DNA of 64,000 nucleotides from assembly GCF_000444875.1 (NCBI RefSeq), contig NC_021985.1, positions 6,778,170 through 6,842,169 of the forward strand, written 5' to 3'. The position numbers were made by a program, and so were the translations under genes. This DNA is from Streptomyces collinus Tu 365 (GTDB taxonomy: Bacteria; Actinomycetota; Actinomycetes; Streptomycetales; Streptomycetaceae). Position 1 is the first letter of the stretch. Every line of letters begins with the position of its first letter. A model generated the notes under the pieces. It was not told where the DNA came from and ran no database searches. It saw nothing but the letters and a program-made list of their open reading frames with translations. Below, piece after piece: positions 42,164-51,987 of the stretch.

Positions 42164-43741
42164 ATGACCACCACCTGGGACTCCCGGCACGTCCACGCCC
42201 CGGAACCCGCCCTCTCCGTCCGGCAGGTGCTCACCTTGGAGCGGGTCCAGGCCGGGGAGCCCGAGGTGGTGGCCGGAGCGGCGCAACTGGACCGGCCCGT
42301 GCGCTGGGTGCACGTCGCCGAGGCCGCGGACGTCGGCGTGATGCTGCGCGGTGGCGAGATGGTGCTCACCACCGGCGTGCTGCTCGCCGGCGACGAGGCC
42401 AAGCAGGCCGAGTACATCCAGTCCCTGCACCGCGCGGAGGCCGCCGCCGTCGTGCTGGGCCTCGGCCGCGCCTTCCCGGCGCCGCCCGAGGTGATGCGCC
42501 GGGCCGCCGAACGGTGCGGTCTGCCGCTGGTCGTCCTGCACCGGCCCTTCCCCTTCGCCGAGCTGACGGAGGAGGTCCAGTCCCGGCTGGTGCGGCGGAA
42601 GTTCGCCGCCGTGAGCCTCTCGGAGGCGGTACGGACCGCGCTCACCGGGCTGATCACCGCCGGCGCCCCGCTCGGGACGCTGCTCGACGAGGTCGCCCGG
42701 CACAGCGGCTGCCCGGTCGTCGTCACCAACCTCGCCCACCGCGTGCTCGCCACGGCGGGGGAGCGCCCTGCCGTCGACGACGTGCTGCGCGACTGGGAGC
42801 GGATCGCCCGCCAGGCCGGCGGCGGCGAGGGCGACGGCTGGATCCGCGCCGAACTCGGCGGGCGCGGGGAGCGCTGGGGCCGGCTGCTGCTGTGCGGGTA
42901 CCGGGGCGACACGGCCAGCGGACGGCTGCTCGCCGACCGGGCCGCCGAGGCCCTGGTCCTGCACCGCATGCTCGGCGGCTCCGCGCCCAGCTGGGAGGAG
43001 CAGTCCGCGCAGGGACTGCTGACCGACCTCGCCTCCGGGGTCGTACCGGCCAGGCAGCTGCTGCCCCGGGCGCGGGCGGCCGGACTGCCGGTGAACCGGC
43101 GCACCTTCGTGCCCCTCGTCGTACCGGGCGGTGAACCCGCCCGTCTCGACCGGGTGTTGCGGGTCCTCGGGATGTCCGGGCTCGTCGCCGAGCTGGCCGA
43201 CGGTGCCACTGCCGTCCTGCTCAGCCTGCCCCGGGACCAGGATGCGCGGGAGCTGACCGCCCGCTTCGCCGCCCGGCTGCGGGCCGGGACCGCACCGCCG
43301 CACGCGGTGGTCGCCGCGGCCGACCCGCGCGCCGACTGGGACGAGGTGCCGGCCGGGCTGCGCGAGGCCCGGCACGTCGCCGACGCCGTCGCCGACTCCG
43401 CCGCGGCCCTCGACCTGCCGCCTGTCGTCCGGCTGCGCGACGTCCATCTGCGCGGACTGGTACGGCTGTTGCGGGACGACCCGCAGGTGCAGTCGTTCGC
43501 CGAACGGGAACTGGACGGGCTGCTGTGCGACGCGGACCGGGAACTGCTCGGCGTGCTGCGCACCTACCTGGCGACCGGCCGCAACAAGTCCCGCACCGCC
43601 CAGCTCCACCATGTCTCCCGGCCCGCCCTCTACCGCCGCCTGGAGGCGATACAGACCCGGCTCGGCGTCGACCTAGACGACTTCGAGCAGGCCGCCTCCG
43701 TGCACATCGCGCTCCTCGCGCACGACGCGCAACAGGGGTGA
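42164..43741 (+). CDS. PucR-family regulator of the pyrimidine cluster
   Basis: A 525-residue regulator. Residues ~17-135 are the PucR N-terminal purine-catabolism domain (RVQAGEPEVVAG, PVRWVHVAEAADV, GGEMVLTTGVLL). The C-terminus has the HTH_30: LRTYLATGRNKSRTAQLHHVSRPALYRRLEAIQ. Such proteins usually activate purine/pyrimidine degradation genes. It lies between the aminotransferase and the second amidohydrolase, inside the pathway it probably controls. Four GTGAMAC elements start at its stop codon and run toward the next promoter. Confidence 0.9.
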   Translation: MTTTWDSRHVHAPEPALSVRQVLTLERVQAGEPEVVAGAAQLDRPVRWVHVAEAADVGVMLRGGEMVLTTGVLLAGDEAKQAEYIQSLHRAEAAAVVLGLGRAFPAPPEVMRRAAERCGLPLVVLHRPFPFAELTEEVQSRLVRRKFAAVSLSEAVRTALTGLITAGAPLGTLLDEVARHSGCPVVVTNLAHRVLATAGERPAVDDVLRDWERIARQAGGGEGDGWIRAELGGRGERWGRLLLCGYRGDTASGRLLADRAAEALVLHRMLGGSAPSWEEQSAQGLLTDLASGVVPARQLLPRARAAGLPVNRRTFVPLVVPGGEPARLDRVLRVLGMSGLVAELADGATAVLLSLPRDQDARELTARFAARLRAGTAPPHAVVAAADPRADWDEVPAGLREARHVADAVADSAAALDLPPVVRLRDVHLRGLVRLLRDDPQVQSFAERELDGLLCDADRELLGVLRTYLATGRNKSRTAQLHHVSRPALYRRLEAIQTRLGVDLDDFEQAASVHIALLAHDAQQG

Positions 43742-43834
43742 AACATGCCACGACCTGGGAAAACGACGGTGAAACATGGGCTCGCGCACGCGTGACACGG
43801 TGGCACGCCGACCACCCGCAGACGTGACACCGTG
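43738..43834 (+). promoter_or_regulatory. Four GTGA(A/C)AC elements before the second amidohydrolase gene
   Basis: GTGAAACATG at 43738 and 43769, then GTGACACsGTG at 43792 and 43824. Start-to-start spacing is 31, 23 and 32 bp (about 3, 2, 3 turns). A -10-like TACGCT follows at 43862-43867. The elements sit upstream of the core promoter, where an activator would bind. Confidence 0.5.
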
Positions 43835-43896
43835 CCCGTCGAACGGCGCGCCGGGGCTTTCTACGCTCGCCCTACACCGAGCTACCGGAGGTCCCG

Positions 43897-44739
43897 ATGA
43901 GCCGAGTGATCCGTGCCGCCCTCTTCCAGACCGCCTGGACCGGCGACAAGGAGTCCATGATCCAGGTGCACGAGCAGGCGGCCCGGGACGCGGCCGCGCA
44001 GGGCGCCCAAGTCCTCTGCTTCCAGGAGCTGTTCTACGGCCCCTACTTCTGCCAGGTCCAGGACAAGGCGTTCTACGAGTACGCCGAGCGGATCCCGGAC
44101 GGCCCCACCGTGGGGCGCTTCCGGGCGCTCGCGCGGGAGCTGGGCATCGTCCTGGTCCTGCCGATGTACGAGGAGGAGCAGCCCGGCGTCCTCTACAACA
44201 CCGCCGCCGTGATCGACGCGGACGGTTCCTACCTCGGCAAGTACCGCAAGACCCACATCCCCCAAGTGCAGGGGTTCTGGGAGAAGTTCTACTTCCGCCC
44301 GGGCAACAGCGGCTGGCCCGTCTTCGACACGGCCGTCGGCCGGATCGGCGTGTACATCTGCTACGACCGCCACTTCCCCGAGGGCTGGCGGGCGCTCGGA
44401 CTCGCCGGCGCCGAGATCGTCTTCAACCCCTCGGCCACCTCGCGCGGCCTGTCCCGCTACCTGTGGCAGCTGGAGCAGCCGGCGGCGGCCGTCGCCAACG
44501 AGTACTTCGTCGGCGCCATCAACCGGGTCGGCGTGGAGGACCTCGGCGACAACGACTTCTACGGCACGACCTACTTCGTGGACCCCGAGGCCCAGTTCGT
44601 CGGCGAGGTGGCGAGCGACAAGGAGACCGAACTCGTCGTCCGGGACCTCGACCTCGCCAAGCTCCGCGAGGTCCGCGACCGCTGGCAGTTCTACCGCGAC
44701 CGGGCGCCGGGGGCGTACACGCCGCTGACCGCTCCGTAG
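43897..44739 (+). CDS. Beta-ureidopropionase/carbamoylase-like nitrilase, copy 2
   Basis: A 280-residue enzyme closely related to copy 1, with the same Glu44/Lys118/Cys155 triad and no gaps over the active site. Differences are spread along the chain (SRVIRAALFQTAWTG against NVVRAALVQATWTG), so it is an old duplication. It may prefer another carbamoyl acid (for example from thymine or hydantoin) or act under different control, since it has its own promoter region. ATG 43897 follows CCGGAGG. A perfect hairpin follows the gene. Confidence 0.9.
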   Translation: MSRVIRAALFQTAWTGDKESMIQVHEQAARDAAAQGAQVLCFQELFYGPYFCQVQDKAFYEYAERIPDGPTVGRFRALARELGIVLVLPMYEEEQPGVLYNTAAVIDADGSYLGKYRKTHIPQVQGFWEKFYFRPGNSGWPVFDTAVGRIGVYICYDRHFPEGWRALGLAGAEIVFNPSATSRGLSRYLWQLEQPAAAVANEYFVGAINRVGVEDLGDNDFYGTTYFVDPEAQFVGEVASDKETELVVRDLDLAKLREVRDRWQFYRDRAPGAYTPLTAP

Positions 44740-44753
44740 CGGCACAGGTGCCG

Positions 44754-44777
44754 CCCGCGCCCCGGCCGGGGCGCGGG
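44754..44777 (+). terminator. Hairpin between copy 2 and the dihydropyrimidinase gene
   Basis: A perfect 10-bp stem, CCCGCGCCCC and GGGGCGCGGG, with a GGCC loop, 15 bp past the stop. It may end or weaken transcription into the dihydropyrimidinase gene. Confidence 0.65.
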
Positions 44778-44854
44778 TCCGCGCCCGGCAGGCGGCCGGC
44801 GCCGCCCGGGGGCGTCCCGCCCCACCCGACCCGCACCCACCCAGGAGAGGCACC

Positions 44855-46258
44855 ATGAGCAGCCGCACTCTCATCCGCGGCGGTCTCGTCATCACCGCGT
44901 CCGACGAGATCCACGCCGACGTCCTGATCGAGGACGGCCGGATCGCCGCCCTCGCCGCCTCCGGCACGCCCGCCGCCGGGGCGTTCACCGCCGACCGGGT
45001 CATCGACGCCACGGGGAAGTACGTCATCCCGGGCGGCGTCGACGCCCACACCCACATGGAGCTGCCGTTCGGCGGCACCTTCGCCTCCGACACCTTCGAG
45101 ACCGGCACCCGGGCCGCCGCCTGGGGCGGTACGACCACGATCGTCGACTTCGCGGTGCAGAGCGTCGGCCACACCCTGCGGGAGGGCCTGGACACCTGGC
45201 ACGCCAAGGCCGAGGGCAACTGCGCGATCGACTACGCCTTCCACATGATCGTCTCCGACGTGAACCAGGAGACGCTCAAGGAGATGGACCTCCTGGTCGA
45301 GGAGGGCATCACCTCCTTCAAGCAGTTCATGGCCTACCCGGGGGTGTTCTACTCCGACGACGGGCAGATCCTGCGGGCCATGCAGCGCTCCGCCGAGAAC
45401 GGCGGCCTGATCATGATGCACGCGGAGAACGGCATCGCGATCGACGTGCTGGTCGAGCAGGCGCTGGCCCGCGGGGAGACCGACCCCCGCTACCACGGCG
45501 AGGTCCGCAAGGCCCTGCTGGAGGCCGAGGCCACCCACCGCGCCATCCGGCTCGCCCAGGTCGCCGGCGCGCCGCTGTACGTCGTGCACGTCTCGGCCAC
45601 CGAGGCGGTCGCCGAGCTGGCCCGGGCGCGCGACGAGGGGCTGAACGTCTTCGGCGAGACCTGCCCGCAGTACCTGTTCCTCTCCACCGACAACCTCGCC
45701 GAGCCGGACTTCGAGGGCGCCAAGTACGTGTGCAGCACCCCCCTGCGGCCCAGGGAGCACCAGGCCGCGCTGTGGAAGGGCCTGCGCACCAACGACCTCC
45801 AGGTGGTCTCCACCGACCACTGCCCGTTCTGCTTCGTCGGCCAGAAGGAACTGGGCCGCGGCGACTTCTCCAAGATCCCCAACGGGCTGCCGGGCGTGGA
45901 GAACCGGATGGACCTGCTGCACCAGGCCGTCGTCGACGGGCACATCTCGCGCCGCCGCTGGATCGAGATCGCCTGCGCCACCCCGGCCCGCATGTTCGGC
46001 CTGTACCCGAAGAAGGGCACCATCGCCCCGGGCGCCGACGCCGACGTCGTCGTCTACGACCCCAGCGCCGAACAGGTCATGTCCGCCCGGACGCACCACA
46101 TGAACGTCGACTACTCGGCCTACGAGGGCCGGCGGACCACCGGCCGGGTCGAGACGGTCCTCTCGCGCGGCGTGCCGGTCATCACCGACCGCGCGTACAC
46201 CGGACGCGCCGGACACGGGGTCTTCACCCCGCGCGCGACCTGCCAGTACCTCAACTAG
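44855..46258 (+). CDS. hydA: Dihydropyrimidinase / D-hydantoinase
   Basis: A 467-residue cyclic amidohydrolase. DAHTHMELPFGG gives the first zinc histidines, SFKQFMAYPG the carbamylated Lys, HAENG and HVSATEAV the next His, and STDHCPF the Asp. It opens dihydrouracil, dihydrothymine or hydantoins to N-carbamoyl acids. AGGAGAGG stands before ATG 44855. Its product is the substrate of the two flanking amidohydrolases, and the next gene may supply the dihydro-compound. Confidence 0.95.
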   Translation: MSSRTLIRGGLVITASDEIHADVLIEDGRIAALAASGTPAAGAFTADRVIDATGKYVIPGGVDAHTHMELPFGGTFASDTFETGTRAAAWGGTTTIVDFAVQSVGHTLREGLDTWHAKAEGNCAIDYAFHMIVSDVNQETLKEMDLLVEEGITSFKQFMAYPGVFYSDDGQILRAMQRSAENGGLIMMHAENGIAIDVLVEQALARGETDPRYHGEVRKALLEAEATHRAIRLAQVAGAPLYVVHVSATEAVAELARARDEGLNVFGETCPQYLFLSTDNLAEPDFEGAKYVCSTPLRPREHQAALWKGLRTNDLQVVSTDHCPFCFVGQKELGRGDFSKIPNGLPGVENRMDLLHQAVVDGHISRRRWIEIACATPARMFGLYPKKGTIAPGADADVVVYDPSAEQVMSARTHHMNVDYSAYEGRRTTGRVETVLSRGVPVITDRAYTGRAGHGVFTPRATCQYLN

Positions 46259-46269
46259 GAGCGGTGCCC

Positions 46270-47289
46270 ATGGACTTCGGACTCGTCCTGCAGACCGACC
46301 CGCCGGCCTCCCAGGTCATCAGCCTGATGAAGCGGGCCGAGCGCAACGGCTTCACCCACGGCTGGACCTTCGACTCGGCCGTGCTGTGGCAGGAGCCGTT
46401 CGTCATCTACAGCCAGATCCTCGCCCACACCACCCGGCTGAAGGTCGGCCCGATGGTCACCAACCCCGGCACCCGCACCTGGGAGGTCACCGCCTCCACC
46501 TTCGCCACGCTCAACGACATGTTCGGCAACCGCACGGTCTGCGGCATCGGCCGCGGCGACTCCGCCATGCGCGTCGCCGGACGCAAGCCGAACACCCTGG
46601 CCCGGATCAGCGAGGCCATGAAGGTCATCCGTGCCCTCGGCCGGGGCGAGGAGGCCGACCTCGGCGGCACGACGGTCCGGTTCCCGTGGATCCGCCCGGG
46701 GGCCGAACTCCCCGTCTGGATGGCCGCGTACGGGCCCAAGGCGCTGAAGATGACCGGCGAGGAGGCCGACGGGTTCATCCTCCAGCTCTCCGACCTGTAC
46801 CTGACCGAGTACATGGTGAAGGCCGTCAAGGAGGCCGCCACCGCGGCCGGGCGCGACCCCTCCGACGTCACCATCTGCGTGGCCGCCCCCGCCTACGTCA
46901 CCGAGGACGACTCGCCCGCCGCGCTCGCCCACGCGCGCGAACAGTGCCGGTGGTTCGGCGGCATGGTCGGCAACCACGTCGCCGACCTGGTCGCCAAGTA
47001 CGGCGAGCACTCCGCCCAGGTCCCCGACGAACTCACCGACTACATCAAGTCCCGCCAGGGCTACGACTACGCGCACCACGGGCGCAGCGGCAACCCCGAC
47101 ACCCAGTTCGTGCCGGACGAGATCGTGGACCGCTTCTGCGTGATCGGCCCGCCCGAGAAGCACGTCGAGAAGCTGAACGCGCTGCGTGACCTCGGCGTGG
47201 ACCAGTTCGCGGTGTACGCCATGCACGACGCCCGCGAAGCCGTCATCGACGCCTACGGCACGAAGGTCATCCCGGCCGTCGGCGCCTGA
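46270..47289 (+). CDS. Luciferase-like F420-dependent oxidoreductase
   Basis: A 339-residue TIM-barrel LLM protein: FTHGWTFDSAVLWQEP, LKVGPMVTNPGTR with the cis-peptide region, CGIGRGDSAMR and VWMAAYGPKALKMTG. It fits the TIGR03842-type F420-linked subgroup that I recall next to hydantoinase genes. It sits 11 bp after the dihydropyrimidinase gene. A role as a flavin/F420-linked reductase of uracil or thymine, supplying the dihydropyrimidine, is an inference; oxidation of a later product is the alternative. ATG 46270 is used; GTG 46264 would add two residues. Confidence 0.85.
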   Translation: MDFGLVLQTDPPASQVISLMKRAERNGFTHGWTFDSAVLWQEPFVIYSQILAHTTRLKVGPMVTNPGTRTWEVTASTFATLNDMFGNRTVCGIGRGDSAMRVAGRKPNTLARISEAMKVIRALGRGEEADLGGTTVRFPWIRPGAELPVWMAAYGPKALKMTGEEADGFILQLSDLYLTEYMVKAVKEAATAAGRDPSDVTICVAAPAYVTEDDSPAALAHAREQCRWFGGMVGNHVADLVAKYGEHSAQVPDELTDYIKSRQGYDYAHHGRSGNPDTQFVPDEIVDRFCVIGPPEKHVEKLNALRDLGVDQFAVYAMHDAREAVIDAYGTKVIPAVGA

Positions 47290-47292
47290 CCG

Positions 47293-47371
47293 CGGTGCGG
47301 CCGCCGGCCGCGCCGCACCGTCTCGTCCCGCCTCATCCCCGGTCTCCCCCTCCCGACGTCCCGGGAGGGGG
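47293..47371 (+). terminator. Two hairpins after the LLM gene
   Basis: CGGTGCGGC (47293-47301) pairs with GCCGCACCG (47312-47320); then CCCCCTCCC (47346-47354) with GGGAGGGGG (47363-47371). Both are perfect 9-bp stems in the 157-bp gap before the permease gene, so the permease may be transcribed separately or by read-through. Confidence 0.55.
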
Positions 47372-47446
47372 CAGGGCGCCTCTTCGCGCACCCCCCACGG
47401 AGCACCCGCACGGCCTCACGTCCCACCCCTCCCGATTGGCCTGCCC

Positions 47447-49006
<1,560 letters not shown>

Positions 49007-49012
49007 CCGGAA

Positions 49013-49043
49013 GGTCCCCGGCGGCCGCACGCCGCCGGGGACC
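49013..49043. terminator. Bidirectional terminator
   Basis: A perfect 13-bp stem GGTCCCCGGCGGC/GCCGCCGGGGACC with a 5-nt loop, between the permease stop and the converging lipoprotein gene. Confidence 0.88.
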
Positions 49044-49048
49044 CGGAG

Positions 49049-49717
49049 TCAGCCGGAGCCGCCGCCCCGCAGCGCGGCCACGGCGGCCTTCGCGGCCTTG
49101 ATGGCCCCCTTGTTGATCTCGTCGGTGCTCGGCGCCTTCTTCGTCTCGAAGTCGCTGCCGTTGTAGGTGACGATCACCAGGGCGTTGGAGAGGCGGGCCA
49201 GCACCACGCCCTCGCGGGTCTGCTGCTTGTCCTGGGTGGTGAGGTTCACCTGGGAGTAGCCGGTGTCCCCGAGCCCCGGGACGGCGCCTCCGCCGCTCTT
49301 CTCGGTGACCCGCTGCTGGTACTGCTTGGCGGCCTCCTGGTCGGAGCCGGCGATCTCGAAGGACACGTCGAGCCAGCGGTACTGGTAGCCCTGCAGGGCG
49401 TTCCAGGAGCAGGTGCGGCGCAGCGCGGTGTCCGTCGAGGGGATCTCCTTGCCCGCCGTCTTCGCGCCCGGTACCAGGGACTTGACGGTCGCCGCCGGCA
49501 CGGCGGCGCAGGGCGAGGGCGCGCCCGTGTACGTCCTGGACGTCGCGGTGGAGGACGGGGCGGAGGACTGCGCGGTGGGGGCCTGCGGGGCCGGCCGGTG
49601 ACCGCCGGCGGCGGCGGGCGTGTCCGGGCCCGAGGTCAGCGCCCAGCCGGCACAGGCCAGCACGGCGACCGGCGTCAGACGCGCGGTGAGGGCGAGCGGC
49701 AGAGGAAGGGAACGCAC
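49049..49717 (-). CDS. DUF3558-like lipoprotein
   Basis: A 222-residue protein with a lipoprotein signal (VLAC box near residue 22), a Thr/Ser/Ala/Pro linker, then a globular domain with two Cys (PSPCAAVP, RRTCSWN) and strands. This layout matches DUF3558 lipoproteins, common in actinobacteria and often near type VII/WXG loci. The last gene of the reverse-strand cluster, it is separated from the membrane protein gene by 155 bp and could have its own promoter. Function unknown. Confidence 0.78.
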   Translation of the reverse strand: MRSLPLPLALTARLTPVAVLACAGWALTSGPDTPAAAGGHRPAPQAPTAQSSAPSSTATSRTYTGAPSPCAAVPAATVKSLVPGAKTAGKEIPSTDTALRRTCSWNALQGYQYRWLDVSFEIAGSDQEAAKQYQQRVTEKSGGGAVPGLGDTGYSQVNLTTQDKQQTREGVVLARLSNALVIVTYNGSDFETKKAPSTDEINKGAIKAAKAAVAALRGGGSG

Positions 49718-49872
49718 GGCTCACTTCTCGTGGGGGAGGGGGTGCGGAGTCGGGGGGTCCGCATGGTGGACGGGGACGACAGTGTCACACGAGCGCCTGT
49801 GCGGTGGAAGGGTCAACTCGCTGCGTGCGCGGCCGGTTACGGCAGCCCGGCCACGACGCACCGCTATGCCCC

Positions 49873-50436
49873 TTATGCTCCCTGCCGGGCCGTGGGCCCG
49901 GCGGCGTGCGCCTCGAGCCAGCGGCGGGCGCCGACCTCGCTCGGGTACTCGCGGACGGTGAGCCAGGCGGCCAGCCGTCCGGCGACATAGGCCGCGACCG
50001 CGGGCATCACGGGCGCGGCGAGCAGCACGAGCCCGCGGCCCAGCGCGATCCGGCCCGGGACCCGCCGCTCGTGGTCGCGCCGGGCCCGCAGCGTCCGGTC
50101 CGGGTCCGGGGGATCCAGCAGCGCCGCGCGGTGCTCCCGCCGCTGCGCCACCGCGCCCCACACCAGCGCCACGGCGGACGCGGCGGCCTGGACGACGTCC
50201 CACCCGACCCGCGCGGAGGACGGCAGCAGGTCGCGGACGCCCTCGTAGAGACCCGCGACGAAGAGGGAGAACAGCGCCATGGCGAGGACGACGAACACCG
50301 TCGTACGGGCCCGGCGCAGCCAGTAGGGCGCGCCGCGCCGGTACCAGGTCCGGCCCAGCCGCGGCAGGGCCGGGACCGGCACGGAGTACCCGGGGGGCGG
50401 GGCCTCAGAAGATGCTCGTGACGCCATGCCAGACAT
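49873..50436 (-). CDS. Membrane protein of the WXG cluster
   Basis: A 187-residue protein with about four hydrophobic segments in pairs: TVFVVLAMALFSLFVAGLYEG and VVQAAASAVALVWGAVA, then LGRGLVLLAAPVMPAVAAYVAG. It overlaps the 3' end of the WXG100-like gene by 32 bp, so the two are tightly linked. ATG 50427 is an in-frame alternative start. Position and topology would suit an immunity protein or membrane partner for the neighbouring effector-like protein; this is inference only. Confidence 0.72.
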   Translation of the reverse strand: MSGMASRASSEAPPPGYSVPVPALPRLGRTWYRRGAPYWLRRARTTVFVVLAMALFSLFVAGLYEGVRDLLPSSARVGWDVVQAAASAVALVWGAVAQRREHRAALLDPPDPDRTLRARRDHERRVPGRIALGRGLVLLAAPVMPAVAAYVAGRLAAWLTVREYPSEVGARRWLEAHAAGPTARQGA

Positions 50437-51688
50437 CCTTCACCAGTCGCTTTCCGTCGTCGACGGTCTCCGAGGCGACGTGCTTGGTCCCGGTCCACAC
50501 ACCGCCGACGACCCCGTGGTCGTGGATGTCCTCGCTCCAGTGCTCGTGGAAGGCGTGGTCGAGGACGGACGTCGCCGCGACCACCGTGCCCACGCCGACC
50601 GCGGCGACGGCGACGGCGCCCTCGACCGGCAGCGCCGCCGTGATCGCCGCGCCGGCGGCCAGGCCGCCGAGGGCCACCCCACCGTCGACGACGACGGAGT
50701 GCTGCCAGGACCAGCCCTTGTCGTGGTCGTCCTTGGCCTCGATCAGGCCGCACGCGGCGGCCGCGGCGACGTCCAGCACCGGCAGTTCCCGCAGGGCCTC
50801 CGGCAGCGCCTCCAGGCCCTTGCCCAGCCGCAACGCGTCGGCGGCGTCGGCCAGTTTGACGTTCAGGGCGCGGTCGTAGGGCAGCTTGGTGCTGCCGTTG
50901 TCGGCGCGCGCGATGTCCTCCTCCAGCGCGCCGACCTTGTCGACCGCGTCGCGGTAGGCGCTCTTGGCGGGCAGGTCGTCGGGCATCTTGCGGCCCTGCT
51001 GCTGGAACACCTTGCGCTCGGCGCGCAGTTGCCTCTTGGCCGCCTGCGCCTCGGCCCTGGCGGAGTCGATGTGCGCGCGGGCCTCCTTGCCGCCCGCCCG
51101 GGCGTCCTCGGCGTCGTACGCGTACAGGCCGCGCAGCGCGTCGTACAGGGTGACCTTGTCGCCCGGCGACACCGAGCCGTCCTTCGCCGTCACGTTGTCG
51201 TACAGCCCCTGCAGCTGCTGTGCCGCCACCAGCCGCGCGTGCTGCGCGGTGCGCAGGATCTCGTCGCGCGCCCTCGCGTACTCGTTCATCGCCGAGATGG
51301 TCTTCTGGTCGTCCGCGCTCGGGGGAGACGCCGTCATGACCGGCAGCGGCGCGCCCCTGGGGTCCGTCGCCACGCCCTTGCGGGCCGCGATGTGCTGCGC
51401 GTTCTGCAGCGAGGTCTCGCACGTGGACAGCGCGTCGGCGAGCGTCCGGAGGATCTCGCCCGCCGCGTGCACCAGTTCGGCGAAGCCGCCCGCGGCCAGC
51501 GCGTCCTCGCTCCACCTGGCGCGGAAGCCCTCCGCCGCCTCGCCCTTCCAGCTCGCGTCGCCGACCAGCTTCTCGACCGCGCCGCTGAGCGGCTTGACCA
51601 CGTCGTCGAGCTTGTCCTTGGCGTTCTCGTACGTCTCGGCCATCGTGCGCAGCCCGCCGATGTCGCCGCCGACCCAGCTGTCACCCAT
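50405..51688 (-). CDS. WXG100-like protein with glycine-zipper C-terminus
   Basis: A 427-residue protein. The N-terminal ~100 residues are a WXG100-like helical hairpin (DASWKGEAAEGFRARW). A long helical middle follows (ARAEAQAAKRQLRAERKVFQQQGRK). Residues ~335-375 are Gly/Ala-rich and hydrophobic (GGVALGGLAAGAAITAALPVEGAVAVAAVGVG), then a short polar tail. This is the layout of type VII-secreted LXG/WXG proteins. It begins inside the stop of the DUF6317-like gene (1-bp overlap) and ends inside the membrane protein gene. A pore-type toxin or a secreted structural protein are both possible. Confidence 0.82.
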   Translation of the reverse strand: MGDSWVGGDIGGLRTMAETYENAKDKLDDVVKPLSGAVEKLVGDASWKGEAAEGFRARWSEDALAAGGFAELVHAAGEILRTLADALSTCETSLQNAQHIAARKGVATDPRGAPLPVMTASPPSADDQKTISAMNEYARARDEILRTAQHARLVAAQQLQGLYDNVTAKDGSVSPGDKVTLYDALRGLYAYDAEDARAGGKEARAHIDSARAEAQAAKRQLRAERKVFQQQGRKMPDDLPAKSAYRDAVDKVGALEEDIARADNGSTKLPYDRALNVKLADAADALRLGKGLEALPEALRELPVLDVAAAAACGLIEAKDDHDKGWSWQHSVVVDGGVALGGLAAGAAITAALPVEGAVAVAAVGVGTVVAATSVLDHAFHEHWSEDIHDHGVVGGVWTGTKHVASETVDDGKRLVKDVWHGVTSIF

Positions 51689-51987
51689 CAGCCCTCACCC
51701 GCCATCAGGTCCTCGAACACCCCGTGGACGTCCACGTCGTGCCGGTGGAAGGAGTCCCGCGCGTAGGCGACCTTGTCACCGTGGTCGTCCATCCGGTCGG
51801 CCATGCCGGCGTGCAGCGCGACGATGAGGTCCGCGACCTCCTTGATGGCCGAGTCCAGGGCCGCGTCGCCGCCGGCGGCCACGGGCGGCGCCACGTCGGG
51901 GCGCAGCTTGCGGTAGTCGCCCGCCTGCTCGTGGAACGTCCGCGCCATCGCGGCCAGGTCGTCGTAGACCGCCTTGAAGTCGCTCAC
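51688..51987 (-). CDS. Small WXG100-like protein, DUF6317 type
   Basis: A 99-residue helical protein starting VSDFKAVYDDLAAMARTFHEQ, with no Trp-x-Gly but the length and hairpin pattern of EsxA/B. From memory it matches DUF6317. GTG 51987 overlaps the stop of the upstream gene by 4 bp; its stop shares a base with the next start. Chaperone or co-secreted partner of the 427-residue protein is the simplest reading. Confidence 0.78.
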   Translation of the reverse strand: MSDFKAVYDDLAAMARTFHEQAGDYRKLRPDVAPPVAAGGDAALDSAIKEVADLIVALHAGMADRMDDHGDKVAYARDSFHRHDVDVHGVFEDLMAGEG

